Below, piece by piece: positions 48,071 to 56,429 of a DNA stretch of 64,000 nucleotides. Under the pieces are notes generated by a model. It was not told the origin of the DNA. It searched no databases and was given only the letters and a program-made list of their open reading frames with translations. Every line of letters starts with the position of its first letter. The stretch's first letter is position 1. Source of the stretch: Geodermatophilus obscurus (lineage in GTDB: Bacteria; Actinomycetota; Actinomycetes; Mycobacteriales; Geodermatophilaceae). The stretch covers positions 105,519 to 169,518 of the forward strand of contig NZ_FRDM01000009.1 of NCBI RefSeq assembly GCF_900143215.1. Reading direction: 5' to 3'. The position numbers and the translations under genes are program-made.

Positions 48071-49534
48071 TCAGCCCCCGACCGGGCGGTCGGCCTTCTT
48101 CACCGGCACCGTGCGGACCAGCCGCCGGTTGGCGAACTCGAACATCGCCAGCTCGGAGAGCTCGCGGCCGTAGCCCGACCGCTTGATCCCGCCGAAGGGC
48201 AGTTCGGGGGAGGAGCCGGTCGGCTGGTTGATCCACACCATGCCGGCCTCGAGCCGCTCGGCCACCGCGCGCGCGCGGTCGAGGTCGCTGCTCATGACGG
48301 TGGCGCCCAGACCGAAGTCGCTGTCGTTGGCCAGTGCGACGGCCTCGTCGGCGTCCTTGACCTTGTAGACGACGGCCGCGGGGCCGAAGAGCTCCTCGCG
48401 GAAGGCCCGCATCTCCGGGGTCACGTCGGTGAGGATGGTGGCCTCCACGAAGGCGCCCGGGTGCTCGGGCCGCTTGCCGCCGGCGACCACGGTGGCGCCC
48501 TTGTCGACGGCGTCCTGGATCTGCGCGTGCAGGTCCTGCGCCGCCCGCTCCGAGGACAGCGGCGCCAGCGACGTCGACGGGTCGGCCGGGTCGCCGGGGG
48601 AGAAGGTGGAGAACGCCTGCTTGAGGCCCTCGACGAAGGGCTCGTAGAGCTCCTCGGTCACGATCAGCCGCTTCGACGCGGTGCACGCCTGACCGGTGTT
48701 CTGCATCCGGCCCATGGTGGCGGCCTTGACCGTGGCGCCCAGGTCCTCGGCGTCGAGCACGATGAACGGGTCGCTGCCGCCCAGCTCCAGCACCGACTTC
48801 TTCAGGTACTTGCCGGCCAGGGCGCCCACGGCGCTGCCGGCCCGCTCGCTGCCGGTCAGGGTGACGCCCTGGATGCGCGGGTCGGCGATGACCTGCTCGA
48901 CGTCGGCGATGCGCAGGAAGGTGTTGGTGAACACGCCCTCGGGAGCGCCGGCGTCGGCGAACAGCTGCTCGATGGCCACCGCGCACTGCGGGGTGATCTC
49001 GGCGTGCTTGAGGATGACGGTGTTGCCCAGCACCAGGTTCGGGCCGGCCACCCGGACGACCTGGTAGAAGGGGTAGTTCCACGGCTCGATGGCCAGCAGG
49101 ACGCCGATCGGCCGGGTCTCGACGACGGCCTCGCCCTTGCCCATCAGCGGCTGGATCGGCTGGGGCTCGAGGAAGCCCGGGCCGTTGTCGGCGTAGTACT
49201 TGAGGATCATCGAGCACAGGTAGAGCTCGCCCGTGGCCTCCTCCCGGCGCTTGCCCATCTCGGTGGTGATGAGGGCGGCGAGGTCATCGCGGCGCTCGTC
49301 CATGAGCTCCGCGGCCCGCCGGACGACGGCGGCGCGGTCCTCGACCGGGCGCTGCTGCCACTCCTGGTAGGCGGCGTGCGCCCGCTCGATGATCCCGTCG
49401 ATCTCCTCGGTCGGGGTGAAGTCGAACTGCTGCTCCGTCTCGCCGGTGAAGGGGTTGACCGTCGCGTAGCGGCGCTCGCCGGACTCGCTGGCGGTCTTGG
49501 GGTGTTCGGTCGGTGGGTTCTGGGTCGCGGTCAC
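48071..49534 (-). CDS. Aldehyde dehydrogenase (succinate-semialdehyde DH-like)
   Basis: 487 residues. Catalytic Cys284 (NTGQACTAS), general base Glu250 (LELGGSDPF), NAD(P) Lys in ILKHAEITP, and the end motif [23 protein letters not shown] and Cys-Thr-Ala resemble GabD-type succinate semialdehyde dehydrogenases. GTG at 49534 with GAGGAT upstream. Divergent from the SRAP gene. Confidence 0.9.
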   Translation of the reverse strand: MTATQNPPTEHPKTASESGERRYATVNPFTGETEQQFDFTPTEEIDGIIERAHAAYQEWQQRPVEDRAAVVRRAAELMDERRDDLAALITTEMGKRREEATGELYLCSMILKYYADNGPGFLEPQPIQPLMGKGEAVVETRPIGVLLAIEPWNYPFYQVVRVAGPNLVLGNTVILKHAEITPQCAVAIEQLFADAGAPEGVFTNTFLRIADVEQVIADPRIQGVTLTGSERAGSAVGALAGKYLKKSVLELGGSDPFIVLDAEDLGATVKAATMGRMQNTGQACTASKRLIVTEELYEPFVEGLKQAFSTFSPGDPADPSTSLAPLSSERAAQDLHAQIQDAVDKGATVVAGGKRPEHPGAFVEATILTDVTPEMRAFREELFGPAAVVYKVKDADEAVALANDSDFGLGATVMSSDLDRARAVAERLEAGMVWINQPTGSSPELPFGGIKRSGYGRELSELAMFEFANRRLVRTVPVKKADRPVGG

Positions 49535-49666
49535 GTGCGTGATCCTCGTCTCCCGGGCATCGGGACGTCGACCCGGCCTCCCCGTCTCCCACCGCCGGGA
49601 ACCGTCCCCGGCCCGGCCTACAGTCGCAGGGAACCGCATCAGCCGGCCCGACCGGGAGGTACCACC

Positions 49667-50413
49667 GTGTGTGGCCGCTACGCCGCCAGCCGCCGTCCCG
49701 AGGACCTCGTCCTGGAGTTCGAGGCGGTCCCGGCCGAGGGGCAGTCCCCGCTGCCGGCCGACTACAACGTCGCCCCGACCAAGGACGTGTACGTCGTCCG
49801 GCAGAAGAAGGAGCGCGACGCCGAGGGCGCGCCTACCGGCGCCACGCACCGCGAGCTGCGCGCCGTCCGCTGGGGCCTCGTGCCCTCCTGGGCCAAGGAC
49901 GCGTCGATCGGCAGCCGGATGCTCAACGCCCGCGTCGAGTCACTGGCCGAGAAGCCGGCCTTCCGCCGGGCCGCCCGCTCGCGGCGCTGCCTGGTGCCGG
50001 CCGACGGCTGGTACGAGTGGGCGAAGAAGCTCGACGGTCCCGGCAAGCAGCCCTACTACATGACCCCGCGGGACGGCTCGGTGCTCGCCTTCGCCGGCCT
50101 GTGGGAGGTCTGGGGTGAGGGCGACGACCGGCTGTACACCTGCACGGTCATCACCGAGCCGGCCGTCGGAGCGCTCACCGAGATCCACGACCGGATGCCG
50201 TTGGTGCTGCCCCGCGACCGCTGGGCCGACTGGCTCGACCCGGCCCGGGAGGACGTCGCCGAGCTGGCCGCGCCGACCCCGCCGGAGCTGGTGGAGGGCC
50301 TGGAACTGCGGCCGGTGAGCCCTGCGGTCAACAGCGTGAAGCACAACGGCGTCGAGCTGACCGCCCACGTCGAGTCGGTCGCCGCCCCGGCCGACCAGCC
50401 CGCGCTCTTCTGA
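49667..50413 (+). CDS. SOS-response-associated peptidase (SRAP/HMCES/YedK)
   Basis: 248 residues. After Met removal, Cys2 (MCGRYA) forms a covalent thiazolidine with abasic DNA. The supporting residues Asn34 (YNVAPT), Glu117 (GWYEW) and His174 (EIHDRMP) are all present. The family protects abasic sites in single-stranded DNA. GTG at 49667; a TACAGT box (49619-49624) lies about 40 bp upstream. Homologue of Rv3226c in the same neighbourhood. Confidence 0.93.
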   Translation: MCGRYAASRRPEDLVLEFEAVPAEGQSPLPADYNVAPTKDVYVVRQKKERDAEGAPTGATHRELRAVRWGLVPSWAKDASIGSRMLNARVESLAEKPAFRRAARSRRCLVPADGWYEWAKKLDGPGKQPYYMTPRDGSVLAFAGLWEVWGEGDDRLYTCTVITEPAVGALTEIHDRMPLVLPRDRWADWLDPAREDVAELAAPTPPELVEGLELRPVSPAVNSVKHNGVELTAHVESVAAPADQPALF

Positions 50414-50414
50414 G

Positions 50415-51965
50415 GTGGCCAGCACCGACGAGGCCCTGACCGCGACCGGGGACCGGACCCGCGCGGCCGCGCTGCCCGACTGGGTGGCCGCCGCCGTCAC
50501 CTTCCTGTCCTCCGGTGCCGTGCTGGTGCTCGAGATCGCCGGGCTGCGGCTGATCGCCCCCTACGTCGGGATCACCCTGCAGACCAACACCGCGATCATC
50601 GGCTTCGCGCTGGCCGCCATCGCCGTCGGGGCGTGGACGGGCGGCGCGCTGGCCGACCGCACCGATCCGCGCCGGCTGATCGCGCCGCTGCTGGTCGCCG
50701 GTGGCGCCCTGGTCGTCGCCGTGCTGCCGCTGGTGCGCTTCGCCGGATCGGTGCTGACCGGCGCCGACGCCGGCAGCGTGCTGCTGCTGGCCGCGGTCGC
50801 CGTCGTGATCCCCGCGGCACTGCTGTCCGCGGTGCCGCCCATGGTGGTCAAGCTGCAGCTGGCCAGCCTCGCCGAGACCGGCTCGGTGGTCGGCCGGCTG
50901 TCGGGCATCGGCACCCTCGGCGGCATCGCCGCCACCTTCCTCACCGGCTTCCTGCTGGTCGCGGTCTTCCCGACCAGCGGCATCCTCGTCGGCACCGGGC
51001 TGGTCACCGTGCTCGCCGGCGTGGCGGTCGGGGTGCTGCTGCGGCGGCGGACCGGCGGCGCCGCCGGGCGGGTGCCGGCGGCGCTGCTCCTGCTGACCGT
51101 GGTCGGCTCGCTGCTCGCCGCCATCGCGCCCAGCCAGTGCCAGGCCGAGACCGCCTACCACTGCGCGCGGGTGGTCGCCGACCCCGACCGCGACAGCGGC
51201 CGGGTCCTGGTCCTGGACACGCTGCGGCACTCCTACGTCGACCTGGCCGACCCCACGTACCTGGAGTTCGACTACGTCCGGGCGATCGCGGCGGTGACCG
51301 ACGCGATGGCCCCGGCGGGCGAGCCGCTGTCGGCGCTGCACCTCGGCGGCGGCGGGGCGACCGTCCCGCGCTACCTCGCCGCGGTCCGCCCGGGCACCTC
51401 CAGCCTGGTCGTCGAGGTCGACCCCGGCGTCGTGGAGATGGACCGCGAGCAGCTCGGGCTGACCGAGACCGACGGGCTGCGGGTCGAGGTCGCCGACGCC
51501 CGGGTCGGGCTGGACCAGGAGGCGGCGGGGGAGCGCGACCTCGTCGTGGGCGACGCGTTCGGCGGGCTCTCGGTGCCCTGGCAGCTGACCACCGTGGAGG
51601 CCCTGGGGCTGGTCGACCGCGCGCTCACCGACGACGGCCTCTACGTCGCCAACCTCATCGACAACCCGCCGCTGGGCTTCGCCCGCGCGGAGCTCGCCAC
51701 CCTGCAGGCGGTCTTCCCGCACGTCGCGCTGCTGGCCCGGGACGCCGTCCTGGCGGGGGAGGACGGCGGCAACGTGGTCGTGCTGGCCTCCCGGGAGCCG
51801 CTCCCGCTCGACGCGGTCGGCGCCGCGCTGCGCGGCCAGGACCTCGACTGGCGGGTGGCCTCCGGCGCGGAGCTCGTGGAGTTCGTCGGCGACGCGGAGG
51901 TGCTCACCGACGACCACGCGCCGGTCGACCAGCTGCTCACCCCCTACGCCGCGCCCGGCAGCTGA
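50415..51965 (+). CDS. Membrane-anchored spermidine-synthase-like protein
   Basis: 516 residues. The N-terminal half has about seven or eight TM helices (AVTFLSSGAVLVLEIAGLRLIAPYVG). The C-terminal half is a SpeE-like methyltransferase fold with LHLGGGGATVPRYLA and LVVEVDPGVVEMDRE. Such fusions are widespread, but substrate and even catalysis are unclear; the aminopropyltransferase acid residues cannot be confirmed. GTG one base after the SRAP stop. Confidence 0.85.
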   Translation: MASTDEALTATGDRTRAAALPDWVAAAVTFLSSGAVLVLEIAGLRLIAPYVGITLQTNTAIIGFALAAIAVGAWTGGALADRTDPRRLIAPLLVAGGALVVAVLPLVRFAGSVLTGADAGSVLLLAAVAVVIPAALLSAVPPMVVKLQLASLAETGSVVGRLSGIGTLGGIAATFLTGFLLVAVFPTSGILVGTGLVTVLAGVAVGVLLRRRTGGAAGRVPAALLLLTVVGSLLAAIAPSQCQAETAYHCARVVADPDRDSGRVLVLDTLRHSYVDLADPTYLEFDYVRAIAAVTDAMAPAGEPLSALHLGGGGATVPRYLAAVRPGTSSLVVEVDPGVVEMDREQLGLTETDGLRVEVADARVGLDQEAAGERDLVVGDAFGGLSVPWQLTTVEALGLVDRALTDDGLYVANLIDNPPLGFARAELATLQAVFPHVALLARDAVLAGEDGGNVVVLASREPLPLDAVGAALRGQDLDWRVASGAELVEFVGDAEVLTDDHAPVDQLLTPYAAPGS

Positions 51966-52100
51966 GGCCCAGGGCCGGCCACGCACCTGGGCTGCACCGC
52001 TGCGGTGATCACGGAGCTGCGGTGCCCACACGCCCACGGCGGACGGCGCGTCGCCACCGCAGGTCCATGACCGTCCGGGGCAGCGGGTGTCGGGGCTTCC

Positions 52101-52574
52101 TCAGCGGCTGATCGCGGCGGTGCGTGCCCGGGTCAGCCGCACCAGGTCCGCCGGCGCCAGCTCCACCTGCAGGCCGCGCCGTCCGGCGCTGACCAGCACG
52201 GTGGCGAAGTCCAGCGCCGACTCGTCGACGACCGTCGGCAGCGCCTTGCGCTGGCCGAGCGGGCTGATGCCGCCGAGCACGTAGCCGGTGGTGCGCTCGG
52301 CGTCGGCCGGGTCGGCCATCGCGGCCTTCCGCCCGCCGGCGGCCGCGGCGAGCGCCTTGAGGTCCAGGCTGCCGGCCACCGGGACGACCGCGACGGTGAG
52401 CGCGCCGTCGACCCGGGCGACCAGCGTCTTGAACACCTGCCGCGGGTCGGCGCCGAGCGCGGCCACCGCCGCCTCACCGTGCCCCTGGTCGGCAGGGTGC
52501 TCGGGGTCGTACGGGTGCAGGCTGTGGGCCACCCGGGCCCGTTCGAGAGCCCGCACCGCCGGGGTCGCCGCCAC
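52101..52574 (-). CDS. ybaK: YbaK-type Cys-tRNA(Pro) deacylase
   Basis: 157 residues: TPAVRALERARVAHSLHPYDP, the catalytic-lysine block QVFKTLVARVDG, and GGISPLGQRKALPTVVDES. It hydrolyses mischarged Cys-tRNA(Pro). GTG at 52574 is preferred over the ATG at 52604 because TAGGCT (52588-52583) lies 8 bp upstream, consistent with a leaderless message. It is divergent from sigR, and the two promoters adjoin. Confidence 0.85.
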   Translation of the reverse strand: MAATPAVRALERARVAHSLHPYDPEHPADQGHGEAAVAALGADPRQVFKTLVARVDGALTVAVVPVAGSLDLKALAAAAGGRKAAMADPADAERTTGYVLGGISPLGQRKALPTVVDESALDFATVLVSAGRRGLQVELAPADLVRLTRARTAAISR

Positions 52575-52616
52575 GGCGCCGCAGCCTAGTTGTGACGGCC
52601 GCATCCCCGGCCACGG

Positions 52617-52643
52617 GGAATGGGGACCGCAGCCCGCACGGTT
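52617..52643 (+). promoter_or_regulatory. SigR-dependent promoter of sigR (p2)
   Basis: GGAAT (52617-52621), 19 bp, GTT (52641-52643): a full match to the SigR/SigH consensus GGAAT-N18/19-GTT. It lies 142 bp before the main sigR start, implying positive autoregulation under thiol stress. Confidence 0.8.
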
Positions 52644-52731
52644 GGACCCGGCGTGAGCAGCACCCTCTCCACCAGCGCCCGCCAGCGCCCCGCGCTCCGG
52701 CGGCCCCCGGGCCGGCCCGGGGCCGCGCGGC

Positions 52732-52737
52732 TAGGAT
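52732..52737 (+). promoter_or_regulatory. Housekeeping-type -10 box of sigR (p1)
   Basis: TAGGAT in a gap otherwise almost free of A/T. Transcription from here would begin about 40 bp before the main sigR GTG, giving a short 5' leader with the AGAGAGG site. Confidence 0.45.
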
Positions 52738-52784
52738 CGTCGGAGGCGGTGGCTCGCGTCCGGGCGCCGCAGAGAGGACGGTCG

Positions 52785-53495
52785 GTGCCTGAGCAGTCCG
52801 CGGACCGCACGCCCGAGACCACGACCACCGATGCCGTCGAGGGGACCTCGCCGGTCGAGGTGCCCGAGGCGCGCGAGGGCGGCAGCCGCACGGAGGTCGA
52901 CGAGACCCGTGCCGAGCGCGACGCCCGCTTCGAGCGCGACGCGCTGCCCTACCTCGACCAGCTCTACCCGGCGGCCCTGCGGATGACCCGCAACCCGGCC
53001 GACGCCGAGGACCTGGTCCAGGAGACGTTCGTGAAGGCCTACTCGGCCTTCCACCAGTTCGCCGAGGGCACCAACCTCAAGGCCTGGCTGTACCGGATCC
53101 TGACCAACACCTACATCAACAGCTACCGCAAGAAGCAGCGACAGCCGCAGCAGTACCCGACCGACCAGGTGCAGGACTGGCAGCTGTACGCCGCCGAGGA
53201 GCACAGCTCCAGCGGCCTGCGCTCGGCCGAGATCGAGGCGCTGGACCACCTGCCGGACTCCGACATCAAGGAGGCCCTCCAGCAGCTGCCGGAGGACTTC
53301 CGCCTGGCGGTCTACCTCGCCGACGTCGAGGGGTTCGCCTACAAGGAGATCGCCGAGATCATGGGCACGCCCATCGGCACGGTGATGTCCCGCCTGCACC
53401 GCGGCCGCCGCGGGCTGCAGAAGCTGCTGGCCGACTACGCCCGGGAGCGCGGCTTCGTCCGGGCCGGTGCCGGGGAGGAGGCGAGCCGGTCATGA
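52785..53495 (+). CDS. sigR: RNA polymerase sigma factor SigR (thiol-oxidative stress)
   Basis: 236 residues, ECF sigma factor. Region 2 [32 protein letters not shown], then [18 protein letters not shown], and region 4 [41 protein letters not shown]. This is the SigR/SigH family controlling thioredoxin and mycothiol genes. GTG at 52785 has AGAGAGG 7 bp upstream. The frame also stays open back to GTG 52653, allowing a longer isoform. The anti-sigma gene overlaps it by ATGA. Confidence 0.93.
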   Translation: MPEQSADRTPETTTTDAVEGTSPVEVPEAREGGSRTEVDETRAERDARFERDALPYLDQLYPAALRMTRNPADAEDLVQETFVKAYSAFHQFAEGTNLKAWLYRILTNTYINSYRKKQRQPQQYPTDQVQDWQLYAAEEHSSSGLRSAEIEALDHLPDSDIKEALQQLPEDFRLAVYLADVEGFAYKEIAEIMGTPIGTVMSRLHRGRRGLQKLLADYARERGFVRAGAGEEASRS

Positions 53496-53836
53496 CCGAC
53501 GACGACCGTGGCGCAGGCGAGCCGATCGAGATCCACTCCTGCGACGACGTCCTCTCCCACGTCTTCGAGTTCCTCGACCACGAGACCGGCGACGAGCGGC
53601 GCGCCCTCATCGCCGAGCACCTCGAGGACTGCTCCTCGTGCCTGCGCGAGTTCGGCATCGAGCAGGAGTTCAAGGCCCTGGTCCGCCGCCGCTGCGGGGG
53701 CGACACCCCGCCGCCGGGGCTGCGGGACCGGATCAAGCTGCAGCTGACCAGCGTCGCCTTCGAGGAGGACGGCACCCAGGTCAGCGTCGAGCGGATCAGC
53801 GTGGAGCGCACCGAGGACCGCCCCGCCACCGCCTGA
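53492..53836 (+). CDS. rsrA: RsrA zinc-binding anti-sigma factor
   Basis: 114 residues. ZAS motif His43-x3-Cys47-x2-Cys50 (HLEDCSSC) plus Cys17, the same spacing as Streptomyces RsrA Cys11/His37/Cys41/Cys44. Reduced, zinc-loaded RsrA holds SigR; disulfide formation releases it. The C-terminal extension after residue 85 is acidic and variable. Translationally coupled to sigR. Confidence 0.93.
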   Translation: MTDDDRGAGEPIEIHSCDDVLSHVFEFLDHETGDERRALIAEHLEDCSSCLREFGIEQEFKALVRRRCGGDTPPPGLRDRIKLQLTSVAFEEDGTQVSVERISVERTEDRPATA

Positions 53837-53867
53837 AGCATCACCCTTCCCCCCACGCCTCGTGGCA

Positions 53868-53935
53868 GGACCCCGTCCTCCGCACCCTCCCCACGCTCAG
53901 GGTGGGGACTGCGACGGGGTCAGTGGCCTCCTCGA
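53868..53935. repeat. Intergenic hairpin repeat, degenerate
   Basis: CAGGACCCCGTCCTCC on the left and GACGGGGTC on the right around CCTCCCCACGCTCAGGGTGGGGA. It belongs to the dispersed family but the apical CTCGCAGGCTCG core is changed. Confidence 0.5.
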
Positions 53936-53952
53936 GGGGTGACCTGGACGCC

Positions 53953-53988
53953 AGAGGCCCAGAACCCGCCGCCGGGTTCTGGGCCTCT
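53953..53988. terminator. Bidirectional hairpin between rsrA and bL37 genes
   Basis: A 16-bp perfect stem (AGAGGCCCAGAACCCG and complement) with a 4-nt loop, in the gap between the convergent rsrA and bL37 genes. Confidence 0.7.
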
Positions 53989-53998
53989 CGCGTCCGGC

Positions 53999-54050
53999 CC
54001 CGCTGCAGGGTCCCGCCGCGAGCCTGCGAGTGGCGGGGGCAGAGGGGTGC
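53999..54050. repeat. Intergenic hairpin repeat, reverse orientation
   Basis: CCCGCTGCAGGGTCCCGCC then GCGAGCCTGCGAGTGGCGGGGGCAG: the complement orientation of the core CTCGCAGGCTCG, next to the bL37 stop. Confidence 0.55.
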
Positions 54051-54054
54051 GTGC

Positions 54055-54129
54055 TCAGGCGTTGGGGCGCTTGCCGTGGTTGGCCTTGTTCCCCTTGCGG
54101 GAGCGCCGCTTGCGTCCACGCTTGGACAT
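54055..54129 (-). CDS. Large-subunit ribosomal protein bL37
   Basis: A 24-residue, extremely basic peptide MSKRGRKRRSRKGNKANHGK + RPNA. It matches the actinobacterial ribosomal protein bL37 seen in mycobacterial 50S structures (family knowledge). The ATG has AAGGAGGG at optimal spacing, better than most genes here. It is far below usual gene-calling limits and is easily missed. Confidence 0.85.
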   Translation of the reverse strand: MSKRGRKRRSRKGNKANHGKRPNA

Positions 54130-54357
54130 CGCTGCCCTCCTTCCCTCGTCGCTGATCCGGGCCCGCTGTGCAGGCCCCTGGACACCTCCGGGTGACCCGG
54201 AGCGCGTGTGGTGCTGCGACCCCGCGGAGACCCGTCAGGCTGGACCCCCAGCTTCTCACGGGCCCGTGCGGTACCGCCCCCCTGTGGCGGTCCGGCGGGG
54301 CGACGGGTCAGGCTGGGAGCGGCACGACACTGAAGTCGGTGGAAGGCGGTTCAGGAC

Positions 54358-55398
54358 GTGGCACACGTCGGGATCGAGAGCGTGCTGGTGGCGGGCCGAG
54401 GGCCGGCTGCCTGCGCGGTGGTGGCGGCCTGCTCCCGCCTGGAGGTGAAGACGGTCGCCGTCCACTCCGAGGCCGACCGCTCCGCCCGTCACGTGCGGCT
54501 GGCCGACGACGCGATCCTGCTCGGTCCGGCACCGGCCGCGGAGTCCTACCTGGCCGTGGACCGCATCGTCGAGGCCGCTCGCCGCAGCGGTGTGCAGGCC
54601 GTCCTCCCGGTGCCCCCGGCACTGGCCGGCAACGCCCGGCTGGCCGGCGCGGTGGTGGCCGCCGACCTCACCTGGGTGGGTCCCGCTGCCGCGGTGCTCG
54701 AGCGGCTCGGTGGGGACGGCGTCGAGCCGGCCAGCGAGCGCGGGTTCCTGGCCCTGGTCACGGACGGCGAGCTGCGCTGCACGACGCCGGTGTCCCGCGA
54801 CCGCGCGGCCGGCATCGCCCGGGTCTCCTGGACCCCGGACGAGCCGTTCGAGCTGCCTCCGGCGGCCAAGCGGCTGCCGGAGATCGGCTGGCGCGGTCTG
54901 GTCACCGTCGGCATCGCCCCCGACGGCGAGCTCGCCGAGGTGGCGGCCGGCTTCTCCCTCGACACGACGGTGCTGGAGCGGGCGTACGGCGTGGACGCCG
55001 TCGAGCTCGCGCTGCGCAGCGCCGCGGGCACCTCGACTGCCGATGCCGGGACGGGCGCTCCGCCGCGGCGGGCGGTGACCGTCCAGCTGCGGTCCACCCT
55101 GCCGCCGGGGCAGGGCGGCCGGGTCACCGGCCGGCTGCCGCGGTCCGGCCGGCCCGCCGGCGGCGCGCGCGGCGTCGACGTGGTGGCGGTGAGCGGCTAC
55201 GAGCCCGGGGACCGGCTGGACCGCTGGTACGACGCGCTGCTGGCGACCATCAGCGCCGGGGCCCGGGACACCGTCACGGCGGCCCGCGCCGTCAGGGACG
55301 TGCTCAACGCCGTGCCGGAGGTCGGCGTGCCGCACGACGGCCCCCAGGTGTGCGCGGTGCTCGAGCGGCTGGCGTCCGGCAGCCCCGCCGAGGCCTGA
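54358..55398 (+). CDS. Biotin-carboxylase-like protein lacking ATP-grasp
   Basis: 346 residues. The N-terminal 120 (SVLVAGRGPAACAVVAACSRLEVKTVAVHSEADRSARHVRLADDAILLG) is the pre-ATP-grasp fold of biotin carboxylases, including the phrase for Ala-His-Val-Arg. The ATP-grasp core, with its Lys and Glu ligands, is missing. A C-terminal segment (RLDRWYDALLATISAGARDTVTAARAVRDVLN) resembles the biotin-carboxylase C-domain. So it looks like a pseudoenzyme or scaffold. A biotinyl carrier protein is encoded 61 bp downstream. Confidence 0.7.
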   Translation: MAHVGIESVLVAGRGPAACAVVAACSRLEVKTVAVHSEADRSARHVRLADDAILLGPAPAAESYLAVDRIVEAARRSGVQAVLPVPPALAGNARLAGAVVAADLTWVGPAAAVLERLGGDGVEPASERGFLALVTDGELRCTTPVSRDRAAGIARVSWTPDEPFELPPAAKRLPEIGWRGLVTVGIAPDGELAEVAAGFSLDTTVLERAYGVDAVELALRSAAGTSTADAGTGAPPRRAVTVQLRSTLPPGQGGRVTGRLPRSGRPAGGARGVDVVAVSGYEPGDRLDRWYDALLATISAGARDTVTAARAVRDVLNAVPEVGVPHDGPQVCAVLERLASGSPAEA

Positions 55399-55459
55399 CG
55401 CGCGTGCCCGGGACGAGAAGCGTGCCAGGATGGGCGGCAGGTCGGTCGAGGAGGTGCTG

Positions 55460-55678
55460 GTGGTCGAGGAGATCCACGCCGAGATGGTGTCGAGCGTGTG
55501 GAAGGTCCTCGTGCAACCGGGCAGCGAGGTGGCGGCCGGCGACACCCTGGTGATCCTCGAGTCGATGAAGATGGAGATCCCCGTCCTCACCGAGCAGGCG
55601 GGCACCGTCCGCGAGCTGCACGTCGTCGAGGGCGAGGTGCTCCAGGAGGGCGACCTCATCGCCACCGTCGACGGTTGA
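55460..55678 (+). CDS. Biotin/lipoyl carrier protein (BLP)
   Basis: 72 residues: a single biotinyl domain with the attachment lysine K37 in ESMKME. Homologue of M. tuberculosis TB7.3 (Rv3221c), found in the same place beside pdtaS and rsrA. GTG at 55460 after GAGGAGG gives the family N-terminus VVEEIHAEMVSSVWKV. A carboxylase partner is unknown; the upstream carboxylase-like protein is an obvious candidate. Confidence 0.9.
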   Translation: MVEEIHAEMVSSVWKVLVQPGSEVAAGDTLVILESMKMEIPVLTEQAGTVRELHVVEGEVLQEGDLIATVDG

Positions 55679-55691
55679 CGGACCCCCGCCA

Positions 55692-55798
55692 CGCGGAGGA
55701 GGACCCCGTCCCGCCCACCTCTCGCACACTCGGACCGAGCCTCCGGACGGAGCCGGCGAGACCCTGCAGGGGGCCGGACGGGGCGGGACGGGGCCGTC
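55692..55798. repeat. Intergenic hairpin repeat, degenerate
   Basis: GGAGGAGGACCCCGTCCCGCCCACCTCTCGCACACTCGG, followed by ACCCTGCAGGGGGCC and a GGACGGGGC repeat. Same modules as the other copies with a mutated apex; located between convergent BLP and GNAT genes. Confidence 0.5.
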
Positions 55799-56305
55799 TC
55801 AGAGGTCGAGGGCGTACACCAGCAGGTCGATGCCGGGCACAGGCTGCCAGTCGCGCTCCGGCAGCCGGGTGAACCCCAGCCGCTCGTAGAGGCGCTGCGC
55901 CGTCGTCATCCGCCGGTCGGTGGACAGGACCATGCGCCGCTTCCCGGCCGCACGCGCCCGCTCCAGGCAGGCGGTCACCAGCAGCTCGCCGATGCCGCGG
56001 CCCTGCACGGCCGGGTCGACGACGAGCATCCGGAACGCCGCCTCGTCGTCGGACTCGGTGACCTCGCCGAAGTCGCCCTCGAGCACCAGCGCCACGCTGC
56101 CGACCACGCGACCCCCGTCGTCCCGCACGACGAGCAGCTCGGCCCGGTCGGCCCGCCCGGCGACGTCGCGCAGCTGCTCGCCGTAAGCGGCGGAGGCCAG
56201 CCCGCCGCCCACGTAGACGTCGGAGGTCAGCTGCCCGATCCGCGGGAAGTCGTCGGGACGGGCGCCGTCGACGGTCAGGGCCGGTGCGTCGGGGGACGAG
56301 GGCAC
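55799..56305 (-). CDS. GNAT-family N-acetyltransferase
   Basis: 168 residues: LTVDGARPDDFPRIGQLTSDVY, acetyl-CoA loop RMLVVDPAVQGRGIGELLVTACLERARAAG, and TTAQRLYERLGFTRLPERDW. Acceptor unknown. Sits between BLP and pdtaS, running opposite to both. Confidence 0.85.
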   Translation of the reverse strand: MPSSPDAPALTVDGARPDDFPRIGQLTSDVYVGGGLASAAYGEQLRDVAGRADRAELLVVRDDGGRVVGSVALVLEGDFGEVTESDDEAAFRMLVVDPAVQGRGIGELLVTACLERARAAGKRRMVLSTDRRMTTAQRLYERLGFTRLPERDWQPVPGIDLLVYALDL

Positions 56306-56319
56306 GGCGACGAGCCTAG

Positions 56320-56405
56320 GAGGACCCCTCCTCCCACCCCTCGTCCAGGCGGCCCTCCGGCAGGGGCCCGCCGCGAGCTCGCGAGTGGTGGGGGGCAGGA
56401 GGGCC
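56320..56405. repeat. Intergenic hairpin repeat
   Basis: GGAGGACCCCTCCTCCCACCCCTCG on the left and GCGAGTGGTGGGGGGCAGGAGGGCC on the right, enclosing GCGAGCTCGCGAG. It lies in the divergent gap between the GNAT gene and pdtaS. Confidence 0.55.
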
Positions 56406-56429
56406 GCCTCTCATACCCTCGGAGCCACC

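Noticed and set aside
46802..49666. Very long plus-strand frame running into the SRAP gene
   Set aside because: Everything before 49667 is antisense to aroA and the aldehyde dehydrogenase and has no domain; SRAP must start with Met-Cys at 49667 for its catalysis.
52620..52652. ATG 52620 as the sigR start
   Set aside because: It lies inside the SigR promoter itself, so any transcript from that promoter would lack it.
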